The notes: generated by a model from the sequence alone, not told the origin. A DNA stretch of 64,000 bases from Vibrio sp. Isolate32 (GCF_022397955.1 NZ_JAKEUQ010000010.1:855-64854); one strand, 5' to 3'. Shown: positions 49,389 to 61,361, counted from the stretch's first letter. Numbers and translations: made by a program.

Positions 49389-50600
49389 TTACTTTTGGCT
49401 ATTTAGAGCACGGATACGGCTTGATAGCGAGTAAAGACGGATGAAGCCTTCAGCATGGCTTTGGTCGTAAACTTCATCTTCACCAAAGGTTGCAAACTCT
49501 TCTGAGTATAGGCTGTTGTCAGAACGCTTCTGAGTTACCGTTGCGTGGCCTTTGTAAAGCTTAACAACTACCTCACCATTCACGTCTTGCGCTAGCTCTC
49601 CTGTCGCAGCAAGAATTGACTTACATAGTGGAGTGAACCAACGACCATCGTATACAAGGTGAGAAGCTTTAACGCCTAGTTCTTCACGGAATTCAAATGC
49701 TGCTTTATCAAGAACCAGTTGCTCTACTGCACGCAGTGCTTCCATCATAATAGTACCACCCGGAGTTTCGTAACAACCACGCGACTTCATACCAACAAGA
49801 CGGTTCTCTACGATATCGATACGACCAACACCGTGCTTAGCACCCTTCTCGTTCAGGTAAACCAGTGCGTTGTATGGCGTCATTGTTTCACCGTCAACGG
49901 CAACCACTTCGCCCTTTTCTACTTTAAGCGTTACTGTTTCAGATTCGTTTGGCGCTTGCTCAGGGTCTACCGTCCAAGCCCAGCAATCTTCGTTTGGCGC
50001 GTTCCATGTATCTTCTAGTACGCCACCTTCTGTAGAGATGTGCCATGCGTTTGCATCACGCGAGTAGATCTTAGTCAGAGAAGCAGTACAAGGGATGTTA
50101 CGCTCAGCTAGGTAATCCAGACATTCTTCACGGCTTACTAGATCCCATTCACGCCATGGTGCGATTACGTGTAGATCTGGTGCTAGTGCAGCAAATGCAC
50201 CTTCAAAACGAACTTGGTCATTACCTTTACCCGTACAACCGTGACACAGTGCGTCTGCACCTACTTTACGTGCCACTTCAACCTGTGCCTTAGCAATGAT
50301 TGGACGAGCCATTGAAGTACCTAGTAGGTATTTGCCTTCGTAGTAAGCACCGGTTTTTAGCGTTGGGAAGATGTAATCAGCAACCATCTCTTCTTTAAGG
50401 TCAGCGATATAACACTCAGAAGCACCTGAAGCTTTTGCTTTCTCTTCAATACCTTCTAGCTCTTCAGCACCTTGGCCAACATCCGCGACAAACGCCACTA
50501 CTTCACAGTCATAGTTCTCTTTCAACCATGGAATGATTACTGATGTGTCTAGACCGCCAGAGTAGGCTACTACAACTTTCTTTACGTTAACTTTGCTCAT
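49389..50600 (-). CDS. argG: Argininosuccinate synthase
   Basis: ATP-dependent ligation of citrulline and aspartate. It has 403 residues from [22 protein letters not shown], where the SGGLDTS PP-loop sits near residues 14-20. The longer frame adds 19 residues before this without family similarity, and AGGAGAAAG lies just upstream of the chosen [16 protein letters not shown] and the ATP/citrulline-binding [14 protein letters not shown] are present. Third gene of argC-argB-argG. Confidence 0.97.
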   Translation of the reverse strand: MSKVNVKKVVVAYSGGLDTSVIIPWLKENYDCEVVAFVADVGQGAEELEGIEEKAKASGASECYIADLKEEMVADYIFPTLKTGAYYEGKYLLGTSMARPIIAKAQVEVARKVGADALCHGCTGKGNDQVRFEGAFAALAPDLHVIAPWREWDLVSREECLDYLAERNIPCTASLTKIYSRDANAWHISTEGGVLEDTWNAPNEDCWAWTVDPEQAPNESETVTLKVEKGEVVAVDGETMTPYNALVYLNEKGAKHGVGRIDIVENRLVGMKSRGCYETPGGTIMMEALRAVEQLVLDKAAFEFREELGVKASHLVYDGRWFTPLCKSILAATGELAQDVNGEVVVKLYKGHATVTQKRSDNSLYSEEFATFGEDEVYDQSHAEGFIRLYSLSSRIRALNSQK

Positions 50601-50713
50601 TTTCTTTCTCCTAGTTTCCATACTGCACATGGCGGTCAGCGTTGGAAATGACTTCATAATTATATGTTTATTTAATTTGTCTAAATTCTTTAAGTAGTGA
50701 CTCGCAGTGAGGC

Positions 50714-51502
50714 CTACTGAGGTAAAAACTGTGTTCCTATGCTTTTACCTGAAAACAGTTGTGTTAGCTTTTCTGGGTATCGCCACGTCGCGACTTCGAT
50801 TGGTCGTCCAAGGTCGTTAGCAGCTTCTAGTGCGGCTTGAACCTTCACGATCATGCCATCAGTAATCACTTTACCTTCGATAAGGTCATCAGCTTGCTGC
50901 TGGTTAAGGCTTGGAATGAGGTGGCCTTTGCCATCTAGTACGCCACTGACATCAGAAAGAAGTACCAGCTCAGCATCAAGTGCACCAGCAACAGCAACCG
51001 CAGCTTGGTCAGCATTAACATTCATCAGCTGACCTTGTTCAGTCAGACCAATTGAACTAATGATTGGTAGTGCGCCCGCATTCAGAATGGCTTGTAGAAC
51101 GGTTGAATCACCTGGCTCAGCTTTGCCAACTGCGCCCAGTTCAGGGTTCAATTCGCTCACTTTGCATAAACCACCATCAGCTAGGCTCAAGCCAACAGCA
51201 TTAATACCGTCTTTAATCGCCTGACCTTGCAGTAATTTATTCGCCGTGCCCGCTAGCGCGCCAGCAATAACAGGGATCTGATCATAAGGAGTAACGCGCA
51301 GACCTTCTTTCTTAACGGTCTCAAGGTTCAACTTATTCATCAAATCATCAACAAGGTAACCACCGCCGTGAACAATCACGATAGGTCGTTGTGCTTGTTG
51401 TTGGTAAGCAGAGATAGCACCAAATAACTTGCTCAGTGTTTCACCACAAGATAGCGCAGCGCCACCTAACTTTATGATTAATGGTTGATTATTAAGGCTC
51501 AT
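50714..51502 (-). CDS. argB: Acetylglutamate kinase
   Basis: Phosphorylates N-acetylglutamate. It has 262 residues (short, enterobacterial-type, so not the arginine-inhibited long form). Features: [26 protein letters not shown], and the nucleotide-site [31 protein letters not shown]. It lies 12 bp after argC. Confidence 0.96.
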   Translation of the reverse strand: MSLNNQPLIIKLGGAALSCGETLSKLFGAISAYQQQAQRPIVIVHGGGYLVDDLMNKLNLETVKKEGLRVTPYDQIPVIAGALAGTANKLLQGQAIKDGINAVGLSLADGGLCKVSELNPELGAVGKAEPGDSTVLQAILNAGALPIISSIGLTEQGQLMNVNADQAAVAVAGALDAELVLLSDVSGVLDGKGHLIPSLNQQQADDLIEGKVITDGMIVKVQAALEAANDLGRPIEVATWRYPEKLTQLFSGKSIGTQFLPQ

Positions 51503-51514
51503 ATCTAGATTCCT

Positions 51515-52519
51515 TTACACTAACGCAGTTAATGGCGCAAAACCATAACGTAAATTTAAACACTGCATCGCTTGGCTAGATGCACCCTTCAATAAGTTAT
51601 CAATCGCTGAAACAACGATGATGTGTTGACCTTGTACCTTCCAACCTAAATCGCAGAAAGGTGTCTGTTCTACATCTTGGATTCTTGGCAATGTCTCTTC
51701 GAGCAACCTTACGGCTGGCTTGCCTTGGTAAGCTTGTTCAAAGGCATCTTGTACCTGTTGTTCTGTCACGCCCTGAGCCAGCTTCATAGTAATGGTCGCT
51801 AAAATGCCGCGCTTAAAGTTTCCTAGGTGCGGAGTAAAAATCACATCACATCCTAAATGTGCAGCCATTTCAGGTTGATGACGGTGGTTAAATACACCAT
51901 AAGCTTGCAAGCTCACTTCACAGAAGCTGTTGACCATAGTCGCCTTGCGCCCTGCTCCGCTGACGCCACTGGTCGCGTTAATCACTGGCCACTGGTTCTC
52001 GTCAAGTAACTTAGCTTCAACTAGAGGCTTAATCGCCAGTTGCGATGCCGTTGGGTAACAGCCTGCGACTGCAACAAGCTGAGCTTCTTTTATTTCTTGT
52101 TCGTTCCATTCAGCTAAGCCGTAAGCCGCTTTATCTAGCCACTGTTCGTGTTGGTGTTCAAAGCCGTAAAACTCTTGGTAGAAGTTTTCACCTTTAACTC
52201 TAAAAGCACCCGATAGATCGAATACTTGGCAATCATTCTCTAGAAAGATTGGAGCGAGGTCATGACTCACTTCATGTGCTGTCGCTAGGAAAATTACATC
52301 AGACTGTTTTGCCACTTCTTCTGGATTAGTCAGCGGCTGAACTGGCATATCAATCAAGCCCGCTAGCTTACCGTGTAGCGATGCAATAGGTTTACCTGCG
52401 TCTACACTATTGGCTGAGACATACAAACCTGATAGCGTGAGCTCAGGGTGTCTGTTTATCATTAGAGCCAGTTCTGCTCCTGTGTAGCCGCTTGCGCCAA
52501 TGACCGTGGTTTTCAACAT
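51515..52519 (-). CDS. argC: N-acetyl-gamma-glutamyl-phosphate reductase
   Basis: NADPH-dependent reduction of the acetylglutamyl phosphate. It has 334 residues. NADP site [22 protein letters not shown], nucleophile Cys in [18 protein letters not shown], and the His in the C-terminal domain HRHQPEM. First gene of argCBG, divergent from argE over a 154-bp gap. Confidence 0.97.
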   Translation of the reverse strand: MLKTTVIGASGYTGAELALMINRHPELTLSGLYVSANSVDAGKPIASLHGKLAGLIDMPVQPLTNPEEVAKQSDVIFLATAHEVSHDLAPIFLENDCQVFDLSGAFRVKGENFYQEFYGFEHQHEQWLDKAAYGLAEWNEQEIKEAQLVAVAGCYPTASQLAIKPLVEAKLLDENQWPVINATSGVSGAGRKATMVNSFCEVSLQAYGVFNHRHQPEMAAHLGCDVIFTPHLGNFKRGILATITMKLAQGVTEQQVQDAFEQAYQGKPAVRLLEETLPRIQDVEQTPFCDLGWKVQGQHIIVVSAIDNLLKGASSQAMQCLNLRYGFAPLTALV

Positions 52520-52673
52520 CTCAACACATCCATTTCTGAGGTAAGTTACATTTCAAAATTTGACTATTCATACTTAATTTTTAGCTCTATCTGATTTCTT
52601 ATGCATTAAATATGATTTAATATGTGTTTTACCGACTTATGGTTTTCCTGTCAATAGTAGAAGTGAAGATATT
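52520..52673. promoter_or_regulatory. Divergent argC-argE control region, ArgR-like
   Basis: 154 bp, very AT-rich. Words such as CTATTCATAC (52565), TATGCATTAAATATG (52600) and TATGATTTAATATG (52612) resemble ArgR box halves (TNTGAAT and ATTCANA). I find half-sites but no clean full box. Confidence 0.4.
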
Positions 52674-53810
52674 ATGCAATTACCGAGTTTCCTTGAGGTC
52701 TATAAAGGCCTAATTTCCACCGACTCTATTAGTTCTACTGATCCAAGCTGGGATCATGGCAACGAGAAAGTGATCGAAAAAATGGCTCAATGGTTTAAAG
52801 ACCTGGGCTTTAGCGTAGAAGTCGTGGAAGTTGAGCCTGGCAAGCATAATATGATCGCTAAAAAGGGCTCAGGTGAAGGCGGCTTATTATTGGCTGGACA
52901 CAGCGATACCGTTCCATTTGATGAAGGGCGTTGGAATTTCGACCCTCACGCACTGACAGAACACAACAATCGCTTCTACGGATTGGGCACTGCCGATATG
53001 AAAGGCTTTTTTGCCTTTATCTATGAAGCTGTAAGAAAGATGGATTGGAGCAAACAGACCAAGCCACTTTATGTATTGGCAACCTGTGATGAAGAGACCA
53101 CCATGCTAGGTGCGCGTCACTTCACTGAAAATGCACCGTTTAAACCGGATTACTGCATCATTGGAGAGCCGACTAGCCTAGTGCCTATTCGTGGTCATAA
53201 AGGTCATGTCGCTAATGCAGTGCGGGTAACCGGTAAATCGGGCCACTCTTCAGACCCGGCATTAGGCGTCAACGCCATTGAAATCATGCATGAAGTGCTG
53301 TTTGCTTTAATGCAGCTGCGCGACAAGCTAGTCAAAGAGTACCATCACCCGGGTTTTGCGATTCCAAGCCCGACACTAAACCTAGGTCATATTCATGGTG
53401 GTGACAGCGCTAACCGTATCTGTGGCTGCTGTGAGCTGCACTACGACGTACGTCCTCTGCCTGGTATCAGCTTAGACGGTTTAAATAACATGCTGCGCAG
53501 CGCACTCAAAGAAGTGGAAGCAAAGTGGCCGGGCAGAATTGAAATTACACCACTGCATGAACCTATCCCGGGGTACGAGTGTCAGCACGACCATCCATTT
53601 ATCGGTGGCATGGAATCAGTGTGTGAGATTGAATCGCAAACCGTGAACTACTGTACTGAAGCGCCTTTCCTTCAAGAACTTTGCCCAACCTTAGTTCTGG
53701 GCCCAGGTTCGATTGACCAAGCCCACCAGCCGGATGAATTTTTAAGCTTTGATTTCATCGACCCAACGATTGATATTTTAGGTAAATCAATCCGTAAATA
53801 TTGTTTCTAG
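52674..53810 (+). CDS. argE: N-acetylornithine deacetylase
   Basis: M20-family zinc metallohydrolase releasing ornithine, 378 residues. Metal ligands: His in [15 protein letters not shown], Asp in [11 protein letters not shown], and the Glu pair in [13 protein letters not shown]. The dimerisation domain is about 180-295 ([26 protein letters not shown]). Using ArgE, the pathway is the linear rather than the cyclic one, consistent with a separate NAGS domain on ArgH. Confidence 0.96.
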   Translation: MQLPSFLEVYKGLISTDSISSTDPSWDHGNEKVIEKMAQWFKDLGFSVEVVEVEPGKHNMIAKKGSGEGGLLLAGHSDTVPFDEGRWNFDPHALTEHNNRFYGLGTADMKGFFAFIYEAVRKMDWSKQTKPLYVLATCDEETTMLGARHFTENAPFKPDYCIIGEPTSLVPIRGHKGHVANAVRVTGKSGHSSDPALGVNAIEIMHEVLFALMQLRDKLVKEYHHPGFAIPSPTLNLGHIHGGDSANRICGCCELHYDVRPLPGISLDGLNNMLRSALKEVEAKWPGRIEITPLHEPIPGYECQHDHPFIGGMESVCEIESQTVNYCTEAPFLQELCPTLVLGPGSIDQAHQPDEFLSFDFIDPTIDILGKSIRKYCF

Positions 53811-53837
53811 CGATTACTTTTCTTCCAATATTTTCGT

Positions 53838-53867
53838 ATAAAAGCCACTCGAAAAAGTGGCTTTTAT
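53838..53867 (+). terminator. Terminator of argE
   Basis: A 12-bp stem ATAAAAGCCACT/AGTGGCTTTTAT with a 6-nt loop, 27 bp after the argE stop, ending in a T-rich foot. Confidence 0.85.
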
Positions 53868-54068
53868 TCTGTTATCCCTGACACAGCCTGATCTTGTAAT
53901 TAAATTTCACTTTGATTCCGAAGTGTTGGAAAATTTACTTCTCCCGCATTTCGAAAACTAATAATTGCAAACTTAGAATGCTTTATTTGACTAGATACAG
54001 CAGTTTTCGCTAGATTGTGTACTTAACAAGGAACAATGGATGTAATTTTTTTACGAGGCAGGATGACA

Positions 54069-56699
54069 ATGAACGAGAAATACGCCGCTCTCAAGAGTAA
54101 CGTAAGCATGCTGGGACGCTTGCTAGGTAACACAATCCAAGATGCACATGGTGACGTTATCTTAGAGAAAGTGGAAACTATCCGTAAACTTTCCAAATCC
54201 GCCCGCGCAGGCAACAAAGCTGACCGTGACAGCCTAGTTGAAGAAATCAAAAACCTGCCGAACGAACAACTGACCCCTGTTGCTCGTGCATTTAACCAAT
54301 TTCTCAACCTCACTAATATGGCAGAGCAGTACCACACCATTTCTCGCCACTGTGAGGAGCATGTTTGTGAACCAGACGTGCTGCAATCTCTATTTTCCAA
54401 ATTAAATCAGAATGACATCAGCAAGCTAGACGCGGCTCAAGCCGTCCGCGACCTGAACATTGAACTCGTTCTGACTGCACACCCAACAGAAATCACTCGC
54501 CGCACTATGATCAACAAGCTTGTTAAGATCAACGAGTGTCTGTCTAAATTAGAATTAAGCGACCTATCACACAAAGAGCGAGTGAAAACAGAACGTCGCC
54601 TAGAGCAACTTATCGCTCAAGGTTGGCACTCTGATGTGATTCGTCAGCAACGCCCAACGCCACTTGACGAAGCGAAATGGGGCTTTGCGGTTGTAGAAAA
54701 CTCGCTTTGGGAAGCCGTTCCTGACTTCCTACGCGACATGGATGGCCGACTAAAAGGCTACCTTGGTGAAGGCTTGCCTATTGATGCGCGCCCAGTACAT
54801 TTCTCATCTTGGATGGGTGGTGACCGCGATGGTAACCCATTCGTAACGCACACCATCACCAAAGAAGTCCTACGTCTATCTCGCTGGAAAGCCGCTGACC
54901 TTTATTTAGGTGACGTAAACGAACTGATTACCGAACTGTCGATGACTAAGTGTAATGATGCCGTTCGTGAATTGGCTGGTGACGAACACGAAGCTTACCG
55001 TGCAATCTTGAAGAGCCTACGCACTCTGCTAAACAACACGCTAGAAGTGCTAGATGCAAAGCTGCATGACACAGAAGTACCTAAGAAAGAAACACTACAG
55101 AACATCGACCAACTTTGGACGCCGCTGTACGCGTGTTACCAGTCGCTACACGAATGTGGCATGGGCGTAATCGCAGACGGTTCTCTACTTGATACTTTGC
55201 GCCGCCTAAAAGCGTTCGGTGTACATCTAGTTCGTCTCGATGTTCGTCAAGAAAGTACCCGTCACTCAGATGTACTGTCTGAACTGACTCGCTACCTAGG
55301 CATTGGCGATTACGACCAATGGAGCGAGCAAGACAAGATTGCTTTCTTAACCAATGAATTAAGCTCTAAGCGTCCGCTACTTCCTCGCGATTGGGAGCCA
55401 TCGGAACAGGTTAAAGAGGTTTTAGACACCTGTAAGGTCATTGCAGCTCAACCTCGTGAAGCCTTCGGTGCTTACGTAATTTCAATGGCTCGCACTGCAT
55501 CAGATGTACTGGCTGTTCACTTGCTACTGCAAGAATGTGGCTGCCCGTACCGCATGGACGTGTGTCCACTGTTCGAAACCCTGGACGACTTGAACAACTC
55601 AGAAGCGGTGATGAAGCAGCTAATGAGCATCGACCTATACCGTGGCTTCATACAAAACCACCAAATGGTAATGATCGGCTACTCAGACTCAGCGAAAGAT
55701 GCGGGCGTAATGTCTGCAGGTTGGGCGCAGTATGATGCGATGGACAAGCTGGTTAAGGTTTGTGAAGAAGAAGGCATTGAGCTGACACTATTCCACGGTC
55801 GTGGCGGTACGGTTGGTCGCGGTGGTGCGCCAGCACACGCTGCACTGCTTTCTCAGCCACCTAAGAGCTTGAAAGGCGGCCTGCGTGTAACTGAGCAAGG
55901 TGAAATGATCCGCTTTAAGCTTGGCTTGCCAGATGTTGCGGTAAACAGCTTCAACCTGTACGCAAGTGCGATTCTAGAAGCGAACCTTCTGCCGCCACCA
56001 GAGCCAAAACAAGAGTGGCGCGACTTAATGGAAGTGCTATCTCAAGTCTCTTGTGAAGCTTACCGCAACGTGGTTCGTGGTGAAGAGAAGTTTGTTCCTT
56101 ACTTCCGTCAAGCAACACCAGAGCTAGAGCTAGGTAAACTGCCTCTAGGTTCTCGCCCTGCTAAACGTAACCCGAACGGCGGCGTAGAAAGCCTACGTGC
56201 AATTCCATGGATCTTCTCTTGGAGCCAAAACCGCTTGGTACTTCCTGCATGGTTAGGCGCTGGTGAAGCGATCCAGTACTCAGTAGACCAAGGCCACCAA
56301 GCCCTACTGGAAGAAATGTGTCGCGAATGGCCATTCTTCTCTACTCGCTTAGGTATGTTGGAAATGGTGTACTCGAAGTGCAACATGGAGATCGCTAAGT
56401 ACTACGACCAACGTCTTGTTGACGAAGAGCTATTGCCTCTGGGTGAGTTACTGCGTGAACAGCTGCAAAAAGACATCAAAACCGTACTAAATGTAGAGAA
56501 CAACGAGAACCTGATGCAGAGCGACCCTTGGGGGCTTGAGTCAATTCGCCTTCGTAACATCTACGTAGAGCCATTGAACATGCTTCAAGCTGAGCTGCTG
56601 TACCGTACTCGTAAGTGCGAAACACCACCAGCAGAGTTAGAAGAAGCGCTAATGGTGACCATTGCAGGCATTGCTGCAGGCATGCGAAACACCGGTTAA
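54069..56699 (+). CDS. ppc: Phosphoenolpyruvate carboxylase
   Basis: Anaplerotic carboxylation of PEP to oxaloacetate, 876 residues from [20 protein letters not shown] lies 5 nt upstream of this ATG; two ATGs upstream in frame are less well placed. Active-site motifs [25 protein letters not shown] (glycine-rich loop) and the C-terminal [13 protein letters not shown] are all intact. Allosteric acetyl-CoA and aspartate control are expected by family. It precedes aphA, as in V. cholerae. Confidence 0.98.
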   Translation: MNEKYAALKSNVSMLGRLLGNTIQDAHGDVILEKVETIRKLSKSARAGNKADRDSLVEEIKNLPNEQLTPVARAFNQFLNLTNMAEQYHTISRHCEEHVCEPDVLQSLFSKLNQNDISKLDAAQAVRDLNIELVLTAHPTEITRRTMINKLVKINECLSKLELSDLSHKERVKTERRLEQLIAQGWHSDVIRQQRPTPLDEAKWGFAVVENSLWEAVPDFLRDMDGRLKGYLGEGLPIDARPVHFSSWMGGDRDGNPFVTHTITKEVLRLSRWKAADLYLGDVNELITELSMTKCNDAVRELAGDEHEAYRAILKSLRTLLNNTLEVLDAKLHDTEVPKKETLQNIDQLWTPLYACYQSLHECGMGVIADGSLLDTLRRLKAFGVHLVRLDVRQESTRHSDVLSELTRYLGIGDYDQWSEQDKIAFLTNELSSKRPLLPRDWEPSEQVKEVLDTCKVIAAQPREAFGAYVISMARTASDVLAVHLLLQECGCPYRMDVCPLFETLDDLNNSEAVMKQLMSIDLYRGFIQNHQMVMIGYSDSAKDAGVMSAGWAQYDAMDKLVKVCEEEGIELTLFHGRGGTVGRGGAPAHAALLSQPPKSLKGGLRVTEQGEMIRFKLGLPDVAVNSFNLYASAILEANLLPPPEPKQEWRDLMEVLSQVSCEAYRNVVRGEEKFVPYFRQATPELELGKLPLGSRPAKRNPNGGVESLRAIPWIFSWSQNRLVLPAWLGAGEAIQYSVDQGHQALLEEMCREWPFFSTRLGMLEMVYSKCNMEIAKYYDQRLVDEELLPLGELLREQLQKDIKTVLNVENNENLMQSDPWGLESIRLRNIYVEPLNMLQAELLYRTRKCETPPAELEEALMVTIAGIAAGMRNTG

Positions 56700-57048
56700 T
56701 TAGTGATTCACACTACAAACTAGACAAAAGGTCGCCATGTGCGACCTTTTTATTTCAAAAAAATAACCATAATGAGTTTTTTGTCAGTTTTTTGGGTTAT
56801 TTTACCCATGTATTCTACTTTATGCTTATTATTTAGATATAATACTGCTCCGCTGCGGAAACACTCAATAATCATAATCTGCAGTACTTTGACCAATAAA
56901 CTGGTCGACCTAGGTGATAAACGGCTTTGTAAGGTGACATAACCAACCCATGAGTTGGTACAACTTAAACATAACCAATATAACGTGCCACTAGAAGCAC
57001 ACTTGATGTTTAAGTATTTGTTTACTGTTTACCATTTGGATTTCAGAC
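56700..57048 (+). promoter_or_regulatory. ppc terminator and aphA upstream region
   Basis: 349 bp without a supported gene. It starts with the ppc terminator (56726-56750). A TATAAT at 56838-56843 is a candidate -10 (weak -35). TTATTGAGTG-type sequence on the minus strand at 56856-56868 resembles a LuxR/HapR half-site, the known repressor of aphA. The interval 56940-56964 holds a CCAAC/GTTGG hairpin whose AGTTGG core is complementary to the Qrr sRNA CCAACT core. Those readings are candidates only. Confidence 0.45.
56726..56750 (+). terminator. Terminator of ppc
   Basis: A perfect 10-bp stem AAAAGGTCGC/GCGACCTTTT with a 5-nt loop, ending in a T-rich foot, 26 bp after the ppc stop. Confidence 0.88.
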
Positions 57049-57588
57049 ATGTCATTACCACACGTAATTTTAACCGTTCTAAGTACACGCGACGCTACTG
57101 GTTACGATATCACAAAAGAATTCTCTGCAAGCATCGGTTACTTCTGGAAAGCTAGCCATCAACAAGTTTACCGCGAGCTAAATAAAATGGCTCAGAACGA
57201 ACAGGTAACTTGCGTGCTTGAACCTCAAGAAGGCAAACCTGATCGTAAAGTTTACTCTATCACCGATGCTGGCCGCAGTGCTCTAGGTGAATGGTTTGAA
57301 CAGCCGACTGCACACCCAACTGTTCGTGACGAGTTCTCAGCTAAGCTAATGGCTTGCGCTGTACAACCTTCTGACGCGTACCGTGTACAACTTTCTGAAC
57401 TTGTAGAAGAATCTCGCAAATTGGTTTCTCATTACCGTGAAATCGAAGCGGCTTACTACTTAACACCAGCAACGCTAGACAAGCAAGCTCGTCTTGAGCG
57501 TCTAACACTTCGTCGCAACCTACTTATCCGTGAAGCATGGATTGTATGGGCTGAAGAAGTACTGCTTGAACTTGGCGCTCTTGCTTAA
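57049..57588 (+). CDS. aphA: PadR-family quorum-sensing regulator AphA
   Basis: Master low-cell-density regulator in vibrios, 179 residues. The N-terminal winged helix of the PadR family (1-90; HVILTVLSTRDATGYDITKEFSASIGYFWKA) is followed by the C-terminal Vir_act dimerisation domain. The sequence is very close to what I remember of V. cholerae AphA, including HQQVYRELNKM and EPQEGKPDRKVYSIT. In V. cholerae it activates tcpPH with AphB and is repressed by HapR; tcp genes are not present here. It stands downstream of ppc. The stop codon lies in a perfect GCTTAA-G-TTAAGC palindrome and is followed 6 bp later by a heptamer tandem repeat. Confidence 0.96.
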   Translation: MSLPHVILTVLSTRDATGYDITKEFSASIGYFWKASHQQVYRELNKMAQNEQVTCVLEPQEGKPDRKVYSITDAGRSALGEWFEQPTAHPTVRDEFSAKLMACAVQPSDAYRVQLSELVEESRKLVSHYREIEAAYYLTPATLDKQARLERLTLRRNLLIREAWIVWAEEVLLELGALA

Positions 57589-57594
57589 GTTAAG

Positions 57595-57664
57595 CTAGAA
57601 ACTAGAAACTAGAAACTAGAAACTAGAAACTAGAAACTAGAAACTAGAAACTAGAAACTAGAAA
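57595..57664. repeat. Ten perfect tandem copies of the heptamer CTAGAAA
   Basis: 70 bp of exact CTAGAAA repeats, first copy at 57595 and last ending at 57664, between the aphA stop (57588) and its terminator. Because 7 is not a multiple of 3, all reading frames are soon closed by TAG; it is not part of a coding region. Such a perfect array is expected to change copy number by slippage. It may affect the aphA 3' UTR or simply be neutral. Confidence 0.95.
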
Positions 57665-57665
57665 A

Positions 57666-57702
57666 GTAAAAGGCTTGAACTCCAAGAGTCCAAGCCTTTT
57701 TT
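57666..57702. terminator. Terminator between aphA and metF
   Basis: A 15-bp stem with one mismatch (AAAAGGCTTG on one side, CCAAGCCTTTT on the other; loop 3) lies just after the heptamer array, with a T6 run on the plus strand and an A-rich foot on the other. It can serve both convergent genes. Confidence 0.82.
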
Positions 57703-57771
57703 GTATCTGTAGGATTTGAATTTTACAGCGATGTTTTTACAAGAGCTTAGGCTTTACTTCTTGGTTTTTAC

Positions 57772-58707
<936 letters not shown>

Positions 58708-58720
58708 TCAAACCCTCAAA

Positions 58721-58744
58721 CGACGTTTAGACGTCTATATGTCC
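58721..58744. promoter_or_regulatory. MetJ operator of metF (three met boxes)
   Basis: Three contiguous 8-bp met boxes: CGACGTTT, AGACGTCT (perfect consensus, 58729-58736), ATATGTCC. They lie 50-73 bp upstream of the metF start. MetJ dimers bind arrays of AGACGTCT-like boxes, repressing with S-adenosylmethionine. Confidence 0.85.
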
Positions 58745-58861
58745 ACAGAATGTATTGAATACGATTTAATGTCAACAGATCCATTATGAATTTTTCTCAA
58801 GTAGATCGTGAGCAAAACTCAAGTCGTTAGATTCGTCGCAAAGCAGAAATAAGGAAGAGAA

Positions 58862-58893
58862 AAGGCCGAGAAACACATCGTGCTTTCAGCCTT
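58862..58893 (-). terminator. Imperfect terminator of metL
   Basis: AAGGCCGAGAAA pairs imperfectly with TTTCAGCCTT. On the minus strand it is followed by TTTTCTCTTCC, about 55 bp after the metL stop. Confidence 0.55.
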
Positions 58894-58947
58894 ATTTATC
58901 TTAGTGAATAGTATGCTATTTACGTTTCATAGCAAATGATCTGAGTA

Positions 58948-61359
58948 TTAGAACAAGCTCGACATTCGGTTCAAATCAGACTGAATTGCGCCAGCCGTTA
59001 CTTCACGTCCAGCGCCTGGGCCACGAATAACCAATGGGTTATCTTTGTACCATTTGCTCTCAATCGCAAAGATGTTGTCGCAAGGCAGCAAGTTCGCCAG
59101 AGCGTGCTCTTTCGATAACGCTTCAACACCCACCGTTGCTTTGCCGTTCTTTTCTAAACGCGCGACGTAACGTAGTACCTTTTGCTGAGAATGCGCTTTC
59201 TCCAAACGCTCCGCCAACTCTTCACTCAGAACAGAGGCTTTATCAAAGAAGTCATCCACCGATAGGTCTTGCAGCTCTTCCGGGACCAGTGATTCCACTT
59301 TTACGTTTTCAGGTTCAATATCTAAACCCGACTCACGAGCCAGAATTACCAATTTACGCATCACATCGGAACCGTCGAGGTCAGCACGAGGGTCTGGTTC
59401 TGTAAGGCCTTGTTGCCATGCTAAATCCACCAGCTCGCTGAAAGGTACCGTGCCATCAAACTGTTGGAATAACCAAGACAACGTGCCAGAGAAGATACCC
59501 GACAACGCAATAATGTCATCGCCACTTTCACGCAGGTCACGTACCGTGTGGTTAATCGGTAAACCGGCACCAACAGTCGCGTTGTACAACCAATGACGAC
59601 TGATCTTAGCAAATGCATCTTGTACCTGATGGTAATACTCGCTTGATGCGGAACCTGCCACCTTGTTCGCCGAGATCAAGTGAATGCCTTGCTGAGCAAT
59701 CTGCAGATACTTTTCTGCAAGTGCTTGGCTCGCAGTCACATCGAGTACAACTGCTTCGTCGTATCCCTGAATAGATCCCAAACGCTCTAGCCAGTCGTTA
59801 CCATTGTTAGCAATGGCTTCGTCATCAAAGCGCTCACCGACAGAGGTTGTATCGATGCCTTGGTCGTCGAACCAATAGGTTTGGCTATCCACCACGGCAA
59901 CCAATTCAAAATTCATTCCGCGGCGCTTTTCAAGTTCAGCCTTTTGCTCTGCAAACAGACTCAGCCAGCTTGAACCAATGTTACCCTTGCCACACAAAGC
60001 AATCGCAACACGCTTCTGCGCTTGGAATAGTTGAGAGTGAATGCCCTTCACTAAGCTTGATGTTTCACTCTTACGGATCACCGCCACTAAGCTCAGGCCA
60101 GAGTTCGCTTCTGAGATGAACTCAACCGATGAACTCTTTAATTGCTGATAAAAACCGTAGCAGTGGTTCGGGTTCTTCGTCACACCCGCACCAACGGCAG
60201 CAATCAGAGAGAAGCCTTCTTTCAGCTTAATCTCAGCGTCAATTGCGTGATCTTGTAGATATTCCAGAGCACCACCCGCAATCTCTTCTGTGTAAGCAAG
60301 ACGCAAACAGTGTTGATCAGGTTCTAGCTCATAAGCCAGCGGCTCTAGTTGAGCACGCTTAAGCCCTTCAAGCACTTCACTTTCTATACGGTCGAAATCA
60401 TGTCCGTGGCCAAAGGTCAGTTGCACGATAAGCACTTCATCTAGAGAAGTAATGATTTTTGCACCGCGACCTGATGCCAGAACACGCTCAATCTGAGTTG
60501 AACCTGACTCTGGCTGGTAGCTGCAACGTAAGCTAAGGTCCATCGCACTTTGTGCGACAGGTTGTAACGTGCGGCTATGAAGCACAGGGGCGGCTAGACG
60601 AGCGAGTTCACTGGCTTCATCAAGGCGAAGCAGAGGCAATAGACACGCATCCGACACCAAACGTGGGTCAGCACTGTATACGCCAGCTACGTCACTCCAA
60701 ATGGTTACGCGATCCACTTCAGCTAAAGCGCCAATCACAGTTGCTGAATAGTCTGAACCGTTGCGACCAAGCAATACGGTTTCACCATCGCTGTTTTGTG
60801 CCATAAAGCCGGTAATCACCACACGACAATGGGCATGCTGCGCTAATGCCTCTTTAATCAGAGGGTAAGAACGTGCACGATCCACTTCTGGCTGAGCGCC
60901 CACCTCTGCACGTAAGTAAGCACGAGCATCTTGCGCGACGGCTCGTAAATCATGTTGGCACAACAAAGCAGCTAACAGACGTGAAGACCAAACCTCACCA
61001 TGTCCAAGCACTTTTGCTTTTTGAGATTCGCTTAAAGGAGCTGTTAGCTCACCCAAAGCGGTAAACTCTTGTTGAATGGTGTCCGTAAGTTGTGCAGCAG
61101 ATTCCCCCTCAAGCAGTGCTTCAATCAGTTCAAGCTGGAACTGACGAAGTGCTTGTAGGCATTCATGAGCAATACGACCATCTTTATCAAGCGCTTCTAC
61201 AAACTCAATCAAACGGTTAGTGGTTTTGCCTGCTGCCGACACAACCACTAAGTCTGTTGCTGATGAATACTCTCTAAGAATGTTCACCACACGCAGGTAA
61301 CACTCAGGGTCAGCTAAACTGCTACCACCAAATTTATGTAGCTGGCGAAAGGTTGCCAT
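58948..61359 (-). CDS. metL: Bifunctional aspartokinase II / homoserine dehydrogenase II
   Basis: Catalyses the first and third steps of the aspartate pathway toward methionine, 803 residues. Kinase domain (1-290; HKFGGSSLADPECY, GRNGSDYSATVIGAL), ACT-like region (about 300-455) and homoserine dehydrogenase (about 460-803; IALCGKGNIGSSWL NAD site, and ANKVAGS). The fused MetL-type form is distinct from ThrA in not being threonine-inhibited, by family. It follows metB with a 2-bp gap, so metB-metL form an operon. Confidence 0.95.
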   Translation of the reverse strand: MATFRQLHKFGGSSLADPECYLRVVNILREYSSATDLVVVSAAGKTTNRLIEFVEALDKDGRIAHECLQALRQFQLELIEALLEGESAAQLTDTIQQEFTALGELTAPLSESQKAKVLGHGEVWSSRLLAALLCQHDLRAVAQDARAYLRAEVGAQPEVDRARSYPLIKEALAQHAHCRVVITGFMAQNSDGETVLLGRNGSDYSATVIGALAEVDRVTIWSDVAGVYSADPRLVSDACLLPLLRLDEASELARLAAPVLHSRTLQPVAQSAMDLSLRCSYQPESGSTQIERVLASGRGAKIITSLDEVLIVQLTFGHGHDFDRIESEVLEGLKRAQLEPLAYELEPDQHCLRLAYTEEIAGGALEYLQDHAIDAEIKLKEGFSLIAAVGAGVTKNPNHCYGFYQQLKSSSVEFISEANSGLSLVAVIRKSETSSLVKGIHSQLFQAQKRVAIALCGKGNIGSSWLSLFAEQKAELEKRRGMNFELVAVVDSQTYWFDDQGIDTTSVGERFDDEAIANNGNDWLERLGSIQGYDEAVVLDVTASQALAEKYLQIAQQGIHLISANKVAGSASSEYYHQVQDAFAKISRHWLYNATVGAGLPINHTVRDLRESGDDIIALSGIFSGTLSWLFQQFDGTVPFSELVDLAWQQGLTEPDPRADLDGSDVMRKLVILARESGLDIEPENVKVESLVPEELQDLSVDDFFDKASVLSEELAERLEKAHSQQKVLRYVARLEKNGKATVGVEALSKEHALANLLPCDNIFAIESKWYKDNPLVIRGPGAGREVTAGAIQSDLNRMSSLF

Positions 61360-61361
61360 TA

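Noticed and set aside
49719-50067. Plus-strand frames opposite argG
   Set aside because: Antisense shadows with biased, unlikely composition and no ribosome binding site.
50600-50714. Missing argF between argB and argG as a deletion
   Set aside because: argF lies elsewhere in several vibrios, and no remnant sequence is visible here.
52520-52673. Confident ARG boxes between argC and argE
   Set aside because: Only half-sites match; no 18-bp palindrome scores well, so it was kept as low-confidence.
57595-57664. CRISPR-like or coding reading of the heptamer array
   Set aside because: There are no spacers between units and every frame is closed by TAG, so it is a simple tandem repeat.
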